From contig NW_022204507.1 of assembly GCF_008831285.2 (NCBI RefSeq), positions 6,406,174-6,470,173 of the forward strand: 64,000 nucleotides of DNA, given 5' to 3'. The stretch comes from Nymphaea colorata. Its lineage: Eukaryota > Streptophyta > Magnoliopsida > Nymphaeales > Nymphaeaceae. Positions 10,860-23,356 of this stretch are shown here, one piece after another; the first letter of the stretch is position 1; each line of letters opens with the position of its first letter. Position numbers and translations under genes: made by a program. The notes under the pieces were generated by a model that worked only from the letters and a program-made list of their open reading frames with translations, ran no database searches and was not told the origin of the DNA.

Positions 10860-13198
10860 AAATTGTAAAAAGTTCTTTGACATGGTAAAATGAATAACAA
10901 ACACCAGCTTCACTAATTGAAGAAAAATGTTAAAATCATGAGTAATTTCTATGAAAATTTTGAAAAATATCACATTTTGTACATACACTCTCCCTGGGCC
11001 TCTTTTATTAATATTGATACTTATAAAATCAATGGAAATATTTGAGGAAACTGACAAAAGATGTGGCTCATGAAAAATTTTCTATTTGAAGGTATTTTCT
11101 TTTTTATTAGGTTAAAATGGTGTTTTTCATATTTTTTAAAATTTTCTATTATTGGGGCATGTGTCTGTAAGTTATTGTATGTAAGTTATTGTATAAATAT
11201 AAATGGTTACTTGTCACTTTCAGAAGGAAATGGATCAAACCTAGTCAGTATCATTAATTATTGGCCCGGTCTAATTAATCTGGGGATATATATATATATA
11301 TATATAGACTGATGGGTTCGATTCAATGACGGTAAGAAGGTATCATACCCCGCCTCACATACTGCATCATTCGTTCTTTAAAAGAATCTCAGCTTATGCT
11401 GATATATCATCAGGGGTTCTTCTCAATGACAAATTGTCATTTATTACATCATCATGCTAGTAATGGTATCAGCTTGGTTTCAAATTGAAATAACATTGCT
11501 GCATTAAATGACATGGGTGTCAAAAGAAAAAACATGGAGTAGAAAGAAAACCCAACTGCTAGGTTGGATCACTAATCATTTGTTTAGAAGCGGGTGTTGG
11601 CAACCTCTTCCTAAATTTATATAGGTCAATCTGCTATATTAAGCACAGTTAGCAATATGACCAACATCTTCAAAACACTTCAACATGGAACATTTTTAGG
11701 ACTTCCAAAAGTACAAAGTTGCAAAGCATGAACCTGTTTGCAATAGAATAAGTAGAACTATGTATAAGGCAATCTTAGGCATCTACACTTTTTGTTACGA
11801 GAAACATTACTAAAAATAGATTCATATTCATTAAACTTTTTAGACCATCCTTCTTTGGTTCTTTTATAAGATGAGATTCTTTATAAAGAACAAATGATTC
11901 TGTATACGAGGCAGAGTATGAATACCTTCCTGCCGTCATTGTATATATACAATAAAATCTCTTGTTGAGTGAAACAAAATTGACTTCACTCTGATTTTTT
12001 TGAGCAACTTCATCCTCTATATACCTTCAACTCTTGCAACCTTACCGAAAAAACAGATTGCCCTCGTCACCATAATCTCTAATTAGCATGGTACTGTCAT
12101 CTGTCAGTAGTTGACCATTGCATCACGTGGCTGAGTTTTGTTCCCCCTTAGTGCGTGGATGTGGAAGGAACACGTCACGTGAGACAAAATTTTTGTTGAA
12201 AGACTTGGAAATATTTACTAGAGGTTATAAATGTTTTCTTGGGGGATATAAATTTTATTTGTGCTTTTCTTTAATGACAATAAGCTATACCGGTGATGAA
12301 CCGAACCGGTACAGCCCTACTGATGATGGTAAAATGGTTTAGGTCACCGCCATATACATTTATACCTGTGATTTTTCTTTGCCGCTAAACGTGCTTACAC
12401 TGGTGTTCTGTACCACCGGTAGAAATTTTCACCACCATTAACCTATAACTGTGATTTTTAGCACTGCTATATATTACCTTAACCAAACACATAACCACGA
12501 GTGCGTACTACCAGTGGTATTTGAAGTGCACACCTCAACGCACGAGATGTGAACCTCAAGTGCCTGCCTATCTCTCCGTCTGTCTCTCCCTCTGCTTTCT
12601 AATTAATGCTGGACTCTTTTTGATTTTCTATTTCATATTGTTTTTGTTTAGTTTTTTCTCAGCTGCATGGTAGAAGTAGATAAAACCGTGAGTGTTGAAT
12701 TTATTGAACATTTTATGTTGACTGAAATACTGTGAGTTAGTAAATGTTGGATGAAAATCATAGAGTTTAGTGAATTTATTAAGTTAGTAAATGTTGGATG
12801 AAAATCATAGAGTTTAGTGAATTTATTGTACTTATAACCATTTGATGAAAGCGGTGCTTTCATGAGTATGTTGTTTAAATAAACCAAAGTAATGTTCTTT
12901 GTTTTCATCCACAGTACTTATAAGGTATTAAATATTTTACAAACTTTTATGTATAATTGTTGATAACAACTAATTAAACTTTCTCGCAAATAGCAAAACA
13001 GTGCCATCTTTCATTTCTGATTTTGGCGCAAGAAAAAATGTTTTTTGCTTTTGTTTTTAATTTTTGACATGATTTTTGTTGATATAATATGTTAAGAGTA
13101 TTTCTGCCATCAAACTTAATTAAGCTTCACTATGCAATGCTTAGCTACGTGTTGCATCACCAGCTTAGTGCATCGCTTTGCCTTGTTCTACTTCACAA
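10860..13198. repeat. Repeat family A, copy 2 (2.3 kb)
   Basis: Direct-orientation paralogue of 3875-6023, with the same order of blocks: dinucleotide tract near 11290, CAAATTGTCATTTATTACA near 11430, ACCGGT motif array at 12285-12535, CAGC-GCATGGTA near 12660, and the CTTCACAA end at 13191-13198. It carries a private tandem duplication (12731-12829) and its end is interrupted by the hAT element. The two copies are about 7 kb apart, so they may come from two insertions or one segmental duplication. Confidence 0.7.
12731..12829. repeat. Tandem duplication of about 49 bp
   Basis: A unit containing AGTTAGTAAATGTTGGATGA and GAGTTTAGTGAATTTATT is present twice in a row here but only once in the paralogous copy (about 5607-5660). 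It therefore arose after the two copies separated. Confidence 0.85.
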
Positions 13199-16100
13199 CA
13201 ATGTTGTAAGAAGCATACGCCTCACACAAAAAAATGTGACTCAAAGTGTTTTTTAGAAAAAAACGCCTTGAGGCCTTGCCGTGAGGCGCATGCATCCTTG
13301 AAGCATGCGCCTCATTTGGTAGAGGTGTATGCCTCCATCCGTAGTACACTCCGTACTTGAGGCGTACACCTCAGGGATGGTCATTAGGGCTTCACACGTA
13401 GCCCTAACTGAACCCCGTTTGTATCCCTAAATCCCCTTTTCTCAATCCCAAATCACATGTGAAATTGAAGATTTCAACCATCGTTGCACGCCTGCGAAAT
13501 TGCTAGAGGCTGGAGCTACAGTTGGTGAAGCCATCACCCAACGTCAGAATTTCAATTGCAACTGTAGGTCTCTCTCTTTGAGTCTCTTCCTCTCCATGGC
13601 AGACACCGAACATAGGTGGCCACCTTTCTATCTTTGTCTTAGTCTCTCTATCCATGTCCGGCGCTGGCCATGGCCACCCTCTAGCTCTCTCAGCTCTCTG
13701 GCCATGACTGGCCACCCTCTGCGTGTTGCTGTGATGGTATACAGTGTGTCCACATGGCGCTTTTGTTACTTTGTGTGTATCACCATGGCCTGGCTTACGA
13801 TGTTGTGGTAATGTGGCTTACAAAGTCAAGACCTTGAACTTATTTTCTTCATGCGTGCCATCCTTGCACTCATATTATGTGTTCATCTTTACTATTGTCA
13901 TCATTTGTAGTGTGGACATGTACTCCATTGATGGTGGTCCTCCTCCCATTGTTGCCAAGTGTCGCAAGTGGTGTCTTAGTTTATTATATGTTTTGGGATT
14001 TGTATCCTTACTTTATGACTTAGCATTTAATGCATCTTTAACTTATTATATTTTCTTTCAAATTTTTTTTGTGCCTTAGTTCATGTTGTTTTTTTTTTGT
14101 GCTTCTTGGTAGACAGCTATGTTCAATCCTTACTGAATCAATTGAAAAATATTTTTTACATTATTTTGTTTTATACAAATAAATAAAAAACATGGAAAAT
14201 TTACATTACTACAATTACCTTTTTTATTATATATTTTTTTTGTGGATGCTTTTTTTCTTTGTTTTTTCTTTTTCTTTATTTCTAGTTCAAACATGTTCTC
14301 ATTTTGGAAGAGCTGCTTGTCTTCTTCTCTTCTATTTAGATTTGATATCATGTTAAAGAACATGACAATGGTAATTGATGCATTGTCGTAGACAATTCTT
14401 TTATATTTTTACGTGTTTTTTCAAAAATTGTTTTGCATTAAGTTTCTAATATGTTGTTACTTGTTAATTATTCCAATTGGTCGTATGGTGTTAATATTTG
14501 TTACATTATGCGTTGTTAATATTTGGGTATGCATAGTAATTTGAGCTTTTGCATACAATGTAATTGAGCTTATTGGATGCTTATTGAATTATATTTGTAA
14601 TACATTGTTAGGTTTGAGAAAAAATGTCACGGCAGGATCTAGCATTGAAACATTGCATTGAAGAAGATCATGATGATAAAGAAAAAATGGGAAACTTGAT
14701 ATGAAATTATTGTATAGAAACTTATAAAGGTGGTGTTTGAAGAAAGAAACAACACTTGGCTGGAACTAAAATAGTTGCTAAAGCATGTTACAAAGCCCAC
14801 AAAGTGTTGTAAAATCTTTCAATAATTATTTGCAGGTACAAAAACGTGAAATAGAAAGAAAAAAAAGACAATCTTGAATTGCATAGAAATGAATGTTTGG
14901 ATGAAGGAATGATCAGTGGTAGCCTTACATGTCCCAATGTTCATGCATTTGGAATTTCATGAGGACCAATGGATCAATTTATAACTTCAGATATGCGACA
15001 ACCAACAATCAACAATGCCATCAAGAAAGAGGAAAGAAAGCAAGTATATTCTGCCATAGGTCAGTTTTCTTTTGCAAATGTTTTACACTTTTGATTTATA
15101 TTATGAACTTATGAGTAGATCAAATGAAGTTATCTAAACCACTCTTCTCATTTATTTTTGTCAGTTGATTGGTGGAATACATTTGGCGAAAATACAAAAG
15201 AATTGAAGAATTTTGCTATGAGAATTCTCAATCTTACATATAGTGCATCAGAATGTGAATGTAAATGCAGCTCATTCTTTTTGGTAAATAAATGAAACTT
15301 TCAAATAATTTATTATGCTATCATTCAAATGTTTTTTGATAATTATCAAAATGATTAACTAATGCAATTACATGATAGGTACATACAAAAACAAGAAATT
15401 GCATTGAACAAGAAAAACTTAATTCTTTGGTTTTCATCATGTATATATGAATATGAATACAGAAAGTGTTTCATCTTCTCAAAAGAAAAGTGTTGGCAAA
15501 GGTAATGCTATATGTATGCAATTTTTGAAATAAAGATAAGAACATTGTCCTTTTTCTTTATTAATTGTTTCATTTTGTTATGTGTTAGTGTTTTTATATG
15601 AAGGTAAAACAATAATAGAAGATTTAGAATATGAGAGTTTAGATGATGAAGAAGATGAAGTTATTCAATATTTGGATGGTTCAAATGACGATGAACTGTC
15701 ATCCATTAAAGAATATGACAATGATGAAGATACAATTGACCAATTGCCTACAAAATTTATTTGAACTTTGTTAAATATCACTTGATAATTACAAAAATTA
15801 ATTACTTTCTTTTAATTTTTGTACATATATATATTTCAATATGCTTATATTATTATCCAACAATACTTATTATTTACTTATTCTCTTAATTGATATTATT
15901 ATCTGAATCTTGGTTTTCCTAGTTTTGGTTATTTGTTTTTCAATGATAGTTCTATGACATTTAATTGTTTAGGACAGGTCATGCTATGCGCCAATTATGC
16001 AAGCACTCTTTATGCTATGTATGCTATAACATTGTGTTTGTTTGGATTTAAAAATTATTGTGGATTGCATACGTTGTATATTGTTCTTTCTTGATATGCT

Positions 16101-16269
16101 TAGGGTCGTAGTCATTTTTTTCAGTTTCATTGCTACTTTTATAAATATTATATAATTCACAAATTTGTCTGTGAAGCTTACGCTTCAATTAATGCCTCAC
16201 CTCGCCACGCCGCATGAGAGGCTCAACAGCTCGCCTTGCCTTGTCACCTTTTACAACATTGCTTCACAA
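13191..16269 (+). mobile_element. hAT-superfamily DNA transposon, decayed autonomous-type
   Basis: The element proper is 13199-16261 (3,063 bp). It is bounded by inverted ends CAATGTTGTAA and TTACAACATTG and by an exact 8-bp duplication CTTCACAA (13191-13198 and 16262-16269), the target-site length of hAT transposons. The paralogous repeat A copy 1 has the unoccupied site (CTTCACAACA at 6014-6023), which confirms the insertion. Subterminal regions carry repeated GAGGCG/CGCCTC motifs in both orientations (13260-13370 and 16180-16235). Inside is a broken transposase. Confidence 0.9.
14624..15764 (+). pseudogene. hAT transposase remnant (BED finger and dimerisation region)
   Basis: hAT transposases carry an N-terminal BED zinc finger, an RNase-H-like catalytic core and a C-terminal dimerisation region. 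ATG at 14624 opens MSRQDLALKHC. A BED-like block follows with CNYC-type spacing and KGG-R-KQHLAGTK, but its first cysteine codon is now a stop (TGA). Next comes GPMDQFITSDMRQPTINNAI (14954-15013), the linker typical of plant hAT proteins. After an apparent intron, DWWNTFGENTKELKNFAMRI and NLTYSASECECKCS (from 15167) match the WW-FG and ILS-T-S-SGCERNWS dimerisation signature. THTKTRNCIEQEKLNSLVF (15382 onward) and an acidic tail (15585-15764) complete it. The catalytic core is missing between 15080 and 15165, so it cannot move itself. Confidence 0.85.
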
Positions 16270-17730
16270 CATTGTATACTTTCATGAATTGCTGGCTAAA
16301 ATTTTGAAAATATAACAAGTCAATGAAATTGGGCAGTTGCCTAAAATTTATATGCAAATAAAGCGCATGTTAATAATAATGAGACTAGCAATAACTCAAA
16401 TACAAGCAACCAATTAATACTCCAATAGCATAAGACATTACCTCAAGAATAGTCAATAAAAGTCTTCACATAATGATGCATTCACACTTGGGGCTTCAAC
16501 TACACTCTAGCAAATCTCATTGCCTTCTACATCTTAAAAAGCAACCTATCTTACTTGAACTGCAACAAGAAAAGAGCAATACTAAGAGCTAGATAGATTG
16601 CAAAAAATAGATGAAGATGAAAAAATCCCCTATCGATCTTTTGTAGCTTAGATTGTAACAGAGGTTTGCTGAACCTAGTAAGACATACTTCATGAATCCA
16701 AACATATGACAGCCAAGCATGAAAGCGTTCAAAATCTCACCTCATCTAATTGAGTGTGGCTTCACCAAGGACAATCTCTAACCATCTCTAATTGAGTGTG
16801 TGTGTGAGCACATGTTATATATATATATATATATTATTTGAAAGGGTTCAATGGTCCATCAACATAAAGATTGTGTTTGAGTTGGCAATATCAGCAATAA
16901 AACTTTGATGAACTGAAATATTTATTTTGATTTGCTAAAAAAATTTTTGAGTTCTCATGACAAACTACAAGCCAAATGTTACTTAAACATGCTTAAACTC
17001 TCCATCAAGATGGCGATCACAGAAATTTCTCATAACACATAAAAGAAATTAAAAATTTTGTGACTTTTTCTAAGATGAAATAAATTAACAAGAAGTAGTA
17101 TCCTTTAGACCTTCTGAATTAACAAAAAGCAACAAAGTTTGCCATGTTCCTCTACAGCAGAGTTTGCCTTCGAGCAGCAAGACTATGCAGTTTTGATAGT
17201 TTAGATGTATGCTAGTTATGTTAGATATAGCAGATGCCAACCAAACATGCATGCATGATCTTTGTCTAAAAAGTTCAAAAAAAAGAAAAGACAAGACAAG
17301 ATAGGTTAGCATTAAAAAAAGTATAAAAAAATGGGAAAAACAGTAAAAGCAGGCGTCATGGTTCATGACACCATTGATCCAACGCTATTCAGCTGAGGCT
17401 GATCAGGCTATAGACAAAGTTGGCCTCTCTTGTATGCTAATAATTAAAGAAGGAAAAGGAAGGAAACAAGAAACTTCACTGTTTTGGTGTGTGAGTCTAG
17501 TATGTTGAACCCATGGTCAATATAATCTCAGTAGAATAATAGCATTCTTAATTGAGTAGATTTGGTTTCTGTCTTGCTCTGGAGGAAGAGGACCGTTGAG
17601 GACACAATCTGCTATCGGTCAAATTTACTGCTTTTCTGTGGCCAGGAGGTAAAGAATGCCTAATTTGTAAAAGAAAGGTTGATTACTAAATCAGTGAGAG
17701 AAAAAAAAGACAAAAAAAGTAGAGAACAAG
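16270..17730. other. No gene recognised
   Basis: AT-rich intergenic DNA with a short (TA)n run at about 16820-16842. No conserved coding stretch was found on either strand. Confidence 0.5.
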
Positions 17731-17786
17731 ACTTGGGATCTATTCTCGGTGTAGAAATCGCTAGCCAGGTCTAAGTTCCCACCAGT

Positions 17787-17800
17787 TGGTATCAGCGCGC
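17787..17800 (+). other. Primer-binding site (initiator Met tRNA type)
   Basis: TGGTATCAGCGC follows the LTR end after two bases. It differs little from TGGTATCAGAGC, the usual plant primer site complementary to the 3' end of initiator methionine tRNA, and fixes the 5' LTR border and the element's orientation. Confidence 0.75.
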
Positions 17801-18649
17801 ACTTGCGTCAGCCAGTGGTAGATTTCAGTTGGGTTTTCAAATTGTAGGAGAGGATTTTTCAGTTTGGCATCACGTTATGTCAGATTTCAGTGGAGTTTAG
17901 GAAGTATACACTCGGATTTCATAGCAGATTGTGTTAGAATAGCAGCCGAATAAAAGTGAGAATAGTTCAGACCAATCAAACAAGTAAATCAGGTAAGTTT
18001 CTGGTGATCTATGAGCGAGCTCCCTACCCACCTGTTCGTAAATATTTCGGACACATTCTGCCAAATTTCGTGAGAAACGGAGTTCATTTGGCGCAGCAAA
18101 TGTCAAATTATATATTCAGCAGCCAGTGTACTACAGTTTCTGAAAGGCCAGAAACTATGCCGGATTCCAGTGGCTGGCGCTGTCACCTCCATCATCAGAA
18201 TTGGTCGAGTTTATTCTTGCTGGAAGAGTCTACTTCTCAGGTATCTCCAGTTAAAATTTCCGATTTTTTGGAGTTGCGGTTGAAAAGTTATAATTTTTTA
18301 GTGGACCCCTATCGCTGGAAGTTTCCTGCATGGCTGAAGAACGAGCGGCAAGCTTGACAACCGAGGTCCAGGCGTGACTTTCTATGCAGATCGACTTAGA
18401 TTGCGGAGGAATTAGAAACTGAACTTGGTGTCATTGGATTCCCTAATGTGTCTAGTATTTTTCAGCCAAGTTTCATGATTTTTAGAGTTCTGGACGTGAA
18501 TCTATTGAATTTACAAGCCGCGCTGGTTTTCTGAAGAATTTCCGGCGACCAGCACAATAACAAGTGGTTTCCTCTTCAGTCGTTAGCGGTAGCAGCAGTT
18601 CGTTGATTGTTTGATCAGTCGTGCTGCAGGACTAAGAGCAGAATTTTCA

Positions 18650-20229
18650 ATGGGGAAGAAAGCCAAACCCACTGTCCATGATTCTCCCAAGCAAGAAGTT
18701 GAGACTTCCAGCCGAGGAGAACAAGTCGAATCCAACTTGCCCGATATGGAAACCTTACACCAAGGCCGAGTGAATTCCCTTGAGTCCAACATGAACATGC
18801 ATCATGAACTACATGAGTACAAGAAGTCCCTTAGTAAACTTGATAAATGAGACCTGATGAAGCAGATGATGAACAACTTGATTTCTGCCCAAAACACTTT
18901 GATGAAAAGAATGGAACAATTTGACTGAACCACACCAGGCCCCCCTCCGAATCAAGACAAGGGCAAGGCACCAATGAACAACCAGTTTGGACATAATGGC
19001 ACCAGCCAACCCGAAGGCCAAGGAATCAAGGGACACCAACAAGGGCCTGAGTTCCATTTTAGGTTCGGCTCCAGCAGCCAGCAACAAGCGCCCCAAAACC
19101 AGCAATTTAGTAAGAACCAGGGCAAGGATGAAAGTGAGGAAGATGAGGATATTGTGTTATTGTGTTTGTTGATGGAGAACCCTTTAGAGGCAGACGCAAC
19201 CAAACTCAGCCAAGAAGAAGAACCCCAGCCGTTAAGATTGATTTTCCACGTTTTACAGGGGTAGATGCCAAGGATTGGCTCTTCAAGGTAGAAGAATATT
19301 TTGATTGTCATAGTGTGCCTGAAAACGAATGGGTTACAACCGCAATCCTCAATTTCGACGGAGAAGGTATGAAGTGGTATCGATGGTTCAAACGCCATCA
19401 ACCAAATATCACTTGGGAGAATTTTAGTGAGGGTTCACAAACACGATTCGGAGATTCAGCATACACAGACTTTGACATAGAGCTCAAAGTTTTGGTACAA
19501 ACGTCCTCAGTTCGAGAGTACCAAAGCAAATCTGAAAGACTTTCATATATGGTTGATTGGACCACCAAGTCACTAATTGGTGCCTACATTGGTGGCTTCA
19601 AAGAGGAGGTCAAGATAGATGTACAACGAAGAAAATACACCGATTTGGTAGAATGTTTCACCGAAGCTCGAGCAGTAGAAGAGAGAAATAGATGCAAGAA
19701 TGCTCTAAGGAAACCTTACAAAGGCAATGAGCCAAACAAATACAAAGAGCTACCCCCAAGAAAGCCTATGCCCTACAAAAGAGAAGATAAAAAACCCCTC
19801 TACAGAGGCCCAGTGCCTACCACTTACATAACCAGGCAAGAGAGGGAACAAATGATCGAAAACAATCAATGCTTCAACTGTAAGGAACCATGGAGTCGGA
19901 CTCACAAGTGCAAAAATCTTCAAGTTTTTGAAGTCATTGATGAAAGTGATGAAGAAGAAGAAGAGTCTAGCCAAGACACAAATCCACCTAGTCCGAATGA
20001 GGCCAAGACTGATACAAGTGCATCTGAGACTATTGAAGGGACATGTCATGCCTTGGTAGACCCAAAAAGACCGAATGCCATGAGAGTTGTTGGTAAGATT
20101 GGAAAGCAAAAAGTGATGGATTTTCCGCAAAAGCAGACCCTTAATCAACCACATCACCCGCTCGGTTTGGCAGAAATCAAGCAGTGCCTGCGCGGAAGTT
20201 GCAGGCAAAATCTGAAACAACCAAGGTGA
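18650..20229 (+). pseudogene. Ty3-type gag remnant (capsid and zinc knuckle)
   Basis: Gag forms the particle that packages element RNA. ATG at 18650 opens MGKKAKPTVHDSPKQEVE, with stops at about 18850 and 18928 and a frame change before the long open stretch 19162-20229. This contains the capsid domain: IDFPRFTGVDAKDWLFKVEE, then FDGEGMKWYRWF, WENFSEG, and an R-FGDSAYTDFDIELK block, the usual order in the plant retrotransposon gag family. A CCHC-type knuckle CFNCKEPWSRTHKCKN begins near 19870, followed by an acidic stretch. The sequence then runs GTCHALVDPKRPNAMRVVGK, which normally leads into the protease. Here it stops at about 20115, before the DSG active site, and the ORF continues briefly into unrelated sequence. 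Confidence 0.85.
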
Positions 20230-22006
20230 ATTTCACTCTCTCATTCACCCCAGCATAATCGCCCAGATCTTAGCAACATCCCCAGCATGTTTCAGGCAAA
20301 TCCGACCAGCCATCATGAAGAACTCACTCCCCGTCAGAAATCTGTGTGCTACCGCCGGTGTAACCAATCGTAGTTACTTTTCCGATCATTTTTCGGTCCA
20401 GCCCGATCATTTCAGTGGATTCCCAATTTGCCCATGGTCAGTTTGATTCATTACTAGAGTTTGAATTAATTGGCAAGGGTATTCCCGTCAAGAGGTCACT
20501 GAATCGAGTTAAGGAGAGGGCGCAGACTGCAACCGTTACACGTCGCAGCCTCCTCTTGAGCTCCCCGTCCTAAAAAACGAGAGTTACAAATCCTTCGACC
20601 GAGTGTCTCTTCAGCCGTTCACCTCCACTCGCACAATCATCAGCCATCATTGAGGAGTTTTGGTACGTATTCAATTTCCTTAGCTAGGGAGACCCTTCTC
20701 AAACCTCTTAGCCTCCTCACCTCTCATAACCGACCCTTTCCACTTCACGCAAGCCTTAATCAACCTCCACCTCATGCTAACTCCTCCTCCTCGTCATTAC
20801 TAGCCTTCACCCATCATTAGTGAACCACTTCCCTCACATGTCTCTTGAATTAAACCCCTTAGCCTAACTGATCCTAATCATTAGTGTCATCTTCTCTCGT
20901 GTAACTCTCTGCCCTCTCTCGCACAACCCTTCACCTATCCCCAAGTCATAACCGACCCTATTAGCAATTAACCTCCATCTCACGTCTAGACCAAGCCCAC
21001 TCCACTACCGAGCCACTTCTAACTAGACCTAACCCGCTTCACCCAAACCGAGCCTACCTAAAGCTATACCAAGCTCACCTCCTTGTTCCGAGCCCGGCTT
21101 GTCCCCTTGGAGTCTAAGTAGTTAGGTTACCTCTCCAAGGATTGGTCATGTGCATGTCAGTTCACCACCTCCACTTCATTGGACAACCTCCTCTAGCAGC
21201 CTCCATTGCTGCACCCTTCTACCAAACATAGTCATAAGCACCAAGGCGGGCCGAGCCCCTGCCTCCATCCGGGCACTCCTCCATCACGTTGCTGTCTCTC
21301 TTGGTCGTCCGAGGCCTACAACAACCACACTCCATCCATGAGGTGTAGCAGGCAGCCCCAGTGCCATCCCCTTCCATTGCTGGGACACTCTGTCTCTCTC
21401 GGCCAGCTTCCACCAGTCCACAAGCCATCGTAGGCCAGGTGGGCCTAGCCTTCATTCCACCTCCTTGCTGAGATATCCGAGAGTGGCTTTACCACTGGTT
21501 TTCTCTCAGATCTGTTGCTGTTTAAGTCGATCTCTCATCGGCTAGGTAACTTCTCAACATCCTATAAAATGGGGTTATAGGTCTAATTGTTTTCTAAACC
21601 AAGTTCTAGCCAATTGCTACTATCGGTAGTCCCTCCAAGGCACCTTGCCAAGGACACGGCTGCGGGTAGCTAGACCACCAAAGGGAAAGGGCATGGTTTG
21701 GCCGTTCTAGGGATGAATGGTTTGTGAATGAATGTTGAGTGACTTGTGAGAGTCAAATTTGTACTGCTCACGTTTGTACAAGCCTTGATCCCCTTAGTGT
21801 TGTATTAGGATTTAAACCATGGGTCAAAGAAAACACGCCTGTATCTTTTACCCAGGATACTATTAAGCTGGGGTTGTTGTCTGGTGGGGATATAATTTGT
21901 AAATATAGTTTACTTAAGTTTGGACTTTAGGCTCCTGCGAGTTGATTATGGACTTGGGATCTATTCTCGGGCATAGAAATCGCTAGCCTTGTCTAGGTTC
22001 CCACCA
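20116..22006 (+). other. 3' region and right LTR of the Ty3-type element
   Basis: After gag breaks off there is a C-rich, non-coding stretch of 1.9 kb. Only its last 55 bp can be matched to the left LTR. The C/T-rich region 20680-21480, the TATA-like box near 21561 and the conserved tail at 21951-22006 fit U3, R and U5 of an LTR. The LTR start is not determined. Small ORFs at 21150-21455 on both strands are composition artefacts. Confidence 0.5.
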
Positions 22007-22866
22007 TGCAACAAGTTCTAAATTTGAAACTATACTGGATATGGATCTAAATTTGATCTGTCGACATAAAAGATCGAAAAGCCCCCCACTACATTCAACT
22101 GACATTCTCCAAAATCAAATAAATCCCCTTGATCTCCCTGCCCTTATGAGTCATTGGAGATATTTTATGAGCATCCCAGGAATCTTGGTTCATTACACAA
22201 TAGAGAGATGCAAAAAAACAGTCCACCACATTCCTTTTCGAACACCTTATACCTTGCTTACAAACTTTTCGAGAAAGAGATTCCATTGTACAAATCACTC
22301 TTGCTTTTAGATGGGAGCTGGGAATTTGGTGCTTTGAGATTTGGATAGGAAACCTTTTAAATTTTATGAAGCAGGGATCTGGTCGAGCTTCTAATTTTTA
22401 CTAATGCTACTCCATGCTGCACCTTATTTCATTTATGTCTATCTATTTATTGCCAGAACCATGAGATCCCATGTATGTGCCATTTATCGATTCGAATCAC
22501 ATATGAAGCATATGTCAATCGATAATCTGTCAATCATTCACTACACAAACTTCAATTTTAATTCAAATTCCAATATCATTAGGCATTTGGTAAGAAAATT
22601 TTTGTGCTCTTCGAACACATTTTCTTAAAACACATGTTATGTTCTTATTTTGAGAAGAATGATCCAGTTATGGTTATCGTTCCTAATTTAAGCAATCAAA
22701 TGCTTGAAGTAAGTAATTAGATCATATTTCCTAAACAAAAGCATAGCATTCTTGAAACACATGTTCTAAAAATGTTCTGTGTTGCAAGTGCATAATATTC
22801 TCTTTTAGTAGTCTACTTAGACATAATATCAGGTATTACTTAACCAATTCACCTTCTCTCGTGGCG
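22007..22866. other. No gene recognised
   Basis: Intergenic sequence with overlapping short ORFs at 22041-22348 in different frames, none of which I recognise. Confidence 0.45.
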
Positions 22867-23355
22867 TCTGTTTGGAATTTGGCCCGAATCATAGAATTTC
22901 ATTGATGTACCATTAAGAGGGAAAGGAACGTGCCCGGAAGGGCCTAACTACAAAGCATCCAACTGCAACAGGTTTAAAATTTATGCTCTAATTTGAAATC
23001 ACATACCTATAGCCAAAATAGAGCTGATGGGCGAACATCGACTCAGGAAGGTGATCGATGCTTGGTATTATAACTCATTCGGGGTGGCAAAAGTCCCCGA
23101 GTCAAACGGGCCCAGTACGCTGATGAGCTCGCCGAGGGACATAGTGGGGCACGGAAGCCACACCAAGTCGACCGCAGCTGGCTAGCACCATCATGCACAA
23201 CGTGACCTACTGCGGGCTGGGGCTGGGTGTGGCCAGGGGTGGGTCGTCGACGAGCCGACTGGCAATCTATAAGGTGTGTTATGAGGAGGGATGTCTAGCG
23301 GAGGACCCACTCAAGGGGATAGACAATGCGGTCAGGGATGGGGTGGACATAATCT
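22867..23355 (+). pseudogene. Subtilisin-like protease (plant subtilase) remnant
   Basis: Plant subtilases are secreted serine proteases with an Asp/His/Ser triad. The remnant starts with a damaged form of the GVWPES block (PES then a stop), continues VPLRGKGTCPEGPNYKASNC (from 22907) and then KVIDAWYYNSFG. PESNGPSTLMSSPRDIVGHG with SHTKSTAAG holds the catalytic histidine in GHGSHT. After a stop and frame change come GLGLGVARGGSSTSRLAIYK, VCYEEGCL and DNAVRDGVDI (about 23215-23350), the usual order of the peptidase S8 domain. The catalytic Asp region upstream and the Ser region (GTSMA) downstream are missing. It ends at the start of a tandem duplication. Confidence 0.82.
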
Positions 23356-23356
23356 T

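Larger units (their letters stand above)
17731..22006 (+). mobile_element. Non-autonomous, deleted Ty3-type LTR retrotransposon
   Basis: The last part of an LTR (GACTTGGGATCTATTCTCGG through GTTCCCACCA) is present at 17731-17784 and again at 21951-22006, in the same orientation. The left copy is followed directly by an initiator-Met primer-binding site. A leader and a gag remnant follow. The coding region stops where protease should begin (about 20115) and passes into non-coding sequence leading to the right LTR. A TATA-like box (CCTATAAAATGG, about 21561) sits within the right LTR. The left LTR is cut to about 55 bp, so LTR length cannot be set. No protease, reverse transcriptase or integrase is present. 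Confidence 0.75.

Noticed and set aside
21150-21455. Three overlapping ORFs in the 3' region of the Ty3-type element
   Set aside because: They occur in a C-rich stretch in different frames and on both strands, with no similarity to known element proteins.
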